The notes under the pieces: generated by a model
The model's database searches: none
Seen by the model: the letters and a program-made list of their open reading frames with translations, nothing else
Told to the model about the DNA's origin: nothing
Part shown: positions 62,251-64,000 of the stretch, piece after piece
Position numbering within the stretch: the stretch's first letter is position 1
Layout of the letters: each line of letters starts with the position of its first letter
Assembly (NCBI RefSeq): GCF_003201475.1
Contig: NZ_QJJK01000005.1
Location: 62,001 to 126,000 of the forward strand
DNA length: 64,000 bases
Origin: Chelatococcus asaccharovorans
GTDB lineage: Bacteria; Pseudomonadota; Alphaproteobacteria; Rhizobiales; Beijerinckiaceae
Reading direction: 5' to 3'
Made by a program: the position numbers and the translations under genes

Positions 62251-63495
62251 ATGGCTGAGAACGAGAAGCGGACGATGCTGGAGCGGCTGTTCGGCCGCCG
62301 CAAGGACCAGACCGGGCCGAATGTCGCCGATGTGCCGCCCGCACCGCAGGCGGACGATTCCCCCCTATCGCCGATCGTGCAGCCGCCGGCCGTGGCGGAC
62401 ACCCCGCCTGCCGGCGCGGCCGAACCCCGCCCCGTCGCGGAGACGGACGACACGCCGCCGGCGCCCTTTCTACCCGACGCGCCACGCGAGACCGCGCCCG
62501 AGGCTGCCGCGCCGGAATCCATGGAGCCAGAGCCTGAGCCCGCGCCGGCGGCCCCCGTCCCCGCTCCCGGGAAGCCCGCGAGCTGGTGGCAGCGGCTGAC
62601 AGCCGGCCTGAAGCGGACATCCTCGTCGATCGGCACGGGGATCACCGATCTCTTCACCAAACGCAAATTCGACGCCGCCACCCTCGAGGAGCTGGAGGAC
62701 ATCCTCATCCAGGCCGACCTTGGCGTCGCCATGGCGGCACGCGTGACGGAGGCCATCGGCAAGGGCCGGCATGATCGCGCGATCGACCCGGACGAGGTGA
62801 AAGGCGTGCTTGCCCGCGAGATCGAAGCGGTGCTGGTGCCTGTCGCCAAGCCTCTCGTGGTCGCAGCGGACAAGAAGCCATTCGTGATCCTGATGGTCGG
62901 CGTCAACGGCTCCGGCAAGACGACCACCATCGGCAAGCTTGCCGCCAAATACCGCGCCGAGGGCCGCTCCGTCATGCTCGCGGCCGGCGACACCTTCCGC
63001 GCGGCCGCCGTCGAGCAGCTCAAGGTCTGGGGCACCCGCACAGGCGCGACCGTGGTGGCGCGCGACCAGGGCGCGGATGCAGCAGGCCTTGCCTTCGACG
63101 CCCTGCAGTCGGCGCGCGACACGGGAACCGACGTGCTGATCGTCGACACCGCCGGGCGCTTGCAGAACAAGGCGGGCCTCATGGCCGAGCTCGAGAAGAT
63201 CGTCCGCGTGATGCGCAAGATGGACGCGGAGGCGCCCCATGCGGTCCTCCTGGTGCTGGATGCCACCACCGGCCAGAACGCGCTCAATCAGGCGGAGATC
63301 TTCGGCAAGACGGCCGGCGTCACCGGCCTCGTGATGACCAAGCTCGACGGCACGGCGCGCGGCGGCATCCTCGTGGCTCTCGCTGACAAGACCGGGCTGC
63401 CGGTGCATTTCATCGGCGTCGGCGAGGGCGTGGAGGATCTGGAACCCTTCACCGCGCGCGATTTCGCGCGGGCCATCGCCGGCCTTGACGCCTGA
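62251..63495 (+). CDS. ftsY: Signal recognition particle receptor FtsY
   Basis: A 414-residue GTPase. An acidic, Pro/Ala-rich N-terminal region of about 110 residues precedes the NG domain. Motifs include [15 protein letters not shown] (near 217-231), DTAGRLQNK and [10 protein letters not shown]. It docks SRP-ribosome complexes at the membrane. AGAAGG lies upstream of the ATG. Confidence 0.97.
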   Translation: MAENEKRTMLERLFGRRKDQTGPNVADVPPAPQADDSPLSPIVQPPAVADTPPAGAAEPRPVAETDDTPPAPFLPDAPRETAPEAAAPESMEPEPEPAPAAPVPAPGKPASWWQRLTAGLKRTSSSIGTGITDLFTKRKFDAATLEELEDILIQADLGVAMAARVTEAIGKGRHDRAIDPDEVKGVLAREIEAVLVPVAKPLVVAADKKPFVILMVGVNGSGKTTTIGKLAAKYRAEGRSVMLAAGDTFRAAAVEQLKVWGTRTGATVVARDQGADAAGLAFDALQSARDTGTDVLIVDTAGRLQNKAGLMAELEKIVRVMRKMDAEAPHAVLLVLDATTGQNALNQAEIFGKTAGVTGLVMTKLDGTARGGILVALADKTGLPVHFIGVGEGVEDLEPFTARDFARAIAGLDA

Positions 63496-63507
63496 GCGAC
63501 GGGCGGC

Positions 63508-63840
63508 TCACACGGCCCGGGGGCCAAGCAGGATGACCCCCGCCCCAAGGAGGCATATGGCGCCCCCGGCAATATCCCAGCGATCCGGAGCGATGCCTTC
63601 AGCACGCCAGAGCCAGATCAGCGACATCACGATATAGATGCCGCCGTAGGCCGCATAGGCGCGTCCGGCCGCGGCCGCGTCGACCAGCGTGAGGAAATAG
63701 GCGAAGGCGGCCAGCGACGCGACGCCGGGTATGAGCCAGAGCGCGCTGTAGCCAAGGCGCAGCCATGCCCAGAAGGCAAAGCAACCAGCAATCTCCGCCA
63801 GGGCGGCCAGGACATAGATGACGAGGGAGGGAAAAGGCAT
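63508..63840 (-). CDS. YnfA (UPF0060) family small membrane protein
   Basis: A 110-residue protein with four membrane helices. [20 protein letters not shown] and [20 protein letters not shown] are characteristic of YnfA, related to small multidrug resistance proteins. It converges with ftsY, 12 nt away. Confidence 0.93.
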   Translation of the reverse strand: MPFPSLVIYVLAALAEIAGCFAFWAWLRLGYSALWLIPGVASLAAFAYFLTLVDAAAAGRAYAAYGGIYIVMSLIWLWRAEGIAPDRWDIAGGAICLLGAGVILLGPRAV

Positions 63841-64000
63841 CGGCGAGATTGGTTAAGGATGAGGCAAAGGCTCCCGCCTTCGTGGCACCGGTTCCATGCC
63901 AATGTCAAAGGCCAGCGTCGATTTCCACGGCGGGTCATCCCGGGACGAGCATAAGCTCGGGCCCGGGATCCAGAACCGATACGGGCAGTGAGTGGCTGTT
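63841..64000. repeat. Right-edge intergenic sequence with partial palindromic repeat
   Basis: No gene was seen. GTCATCCCGGGACGAG followed by CTCGGGCCCGGGATCC near 63929-63971 is an imperfect inverted repeat resembling the ends of the element at 39740-39842. It may continue beyond the window. Confidence 0.55.

Overview
The window reads as chromosomal DNA of a GC-rich alphaproteobacterium, most likely Hyphomicrobiales (Rhizobiales). Supporting signs are the ffh / chorismate mutase / rpsP-rimM-trmD-rplS / leuC order, the L21-plus-extra-domain protein, a large NAD-dependent glutamate dehydrogenase next to bluB, a DUF2794 protein, and RIME-like palindromic repeats. Genus is not determined.

Region 1 (1 to about 18,000) is accessory. 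A minus-strand malonate decarboxylase operon, mdcA-C-D-E-G-B-F, continues as the first 36 codons of mdcH at the left edge. Upstream of it lie gene remnants: the C-terminus of an alpha/beta hydrolase, the C-terminus of an RHS protein, and an unidentified minus-strand piece. Next come two related palindromes, an orphan phnM, an AT-rich spacer, and a plus-strand transport/catabolism cluster (peptide/nickel-type binding protein, two permeases, a fused double ATPase, a DAO-family flavoenzyme, an MFS protein). The region ends in a truncated tyrosine recombinase beside tRNA-Ser(CGA), a typical island boundary.

Region 2 (18,000 to 41,600) is mostly core: rplU-rpmA, two acetyltransferases, a divergent serralysin-like RTX protease, obgE, an MFS gene, bluB and NAD-GDH, DUF2794, a phosphotransferase, a Bax-inhibitor-1 protein, a YbbA/YbbP-type ABC pair divergent from a TesA-like esterase, an aldo/keto reductase, thpR, a DUF1232 protein and an IalB-like protein.

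Region 3 (41,600 to 54,200) holds rlmN, a small membrane protein, a LemA-like protein, the leucine genes leuB, leuD and leuC (with a metallopeptidase, a small membrane protein and an acetyltransferase between them), then rplS, trmD, rimM, rpsP, chorismate mutase and ffh, all of the last group on the minus strand.

Region 4 (54,200 to 64,000) starts with an AT-rich spacer and a surface-glycan pair (a GT2-GT4 double glycosyltransferase and a methyltransferase with a coiled-coil repeat tail). It continues with a GyrI-like exported protein, dapF-mtaB, an RluA-type pseudouridine synthase, ftsY and a YnfA protein.

Intergenic DNA carries many palindromic or tandem repeats: two identical 105-bp RIME-like copies, each supplying a stop codon; two CTAGTGG palindromes; two GAGCAAAT palindromes; an 18-nt array before rlmN; and a 13-nt array before leuC. 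No CRISPR array, complete insertion sequence, rRNA or replication origin was seen. No single system here can be called clearly new; the best candidates for follow-up are the transporter/oxidase cluster, the repeat families and the glycan pair.
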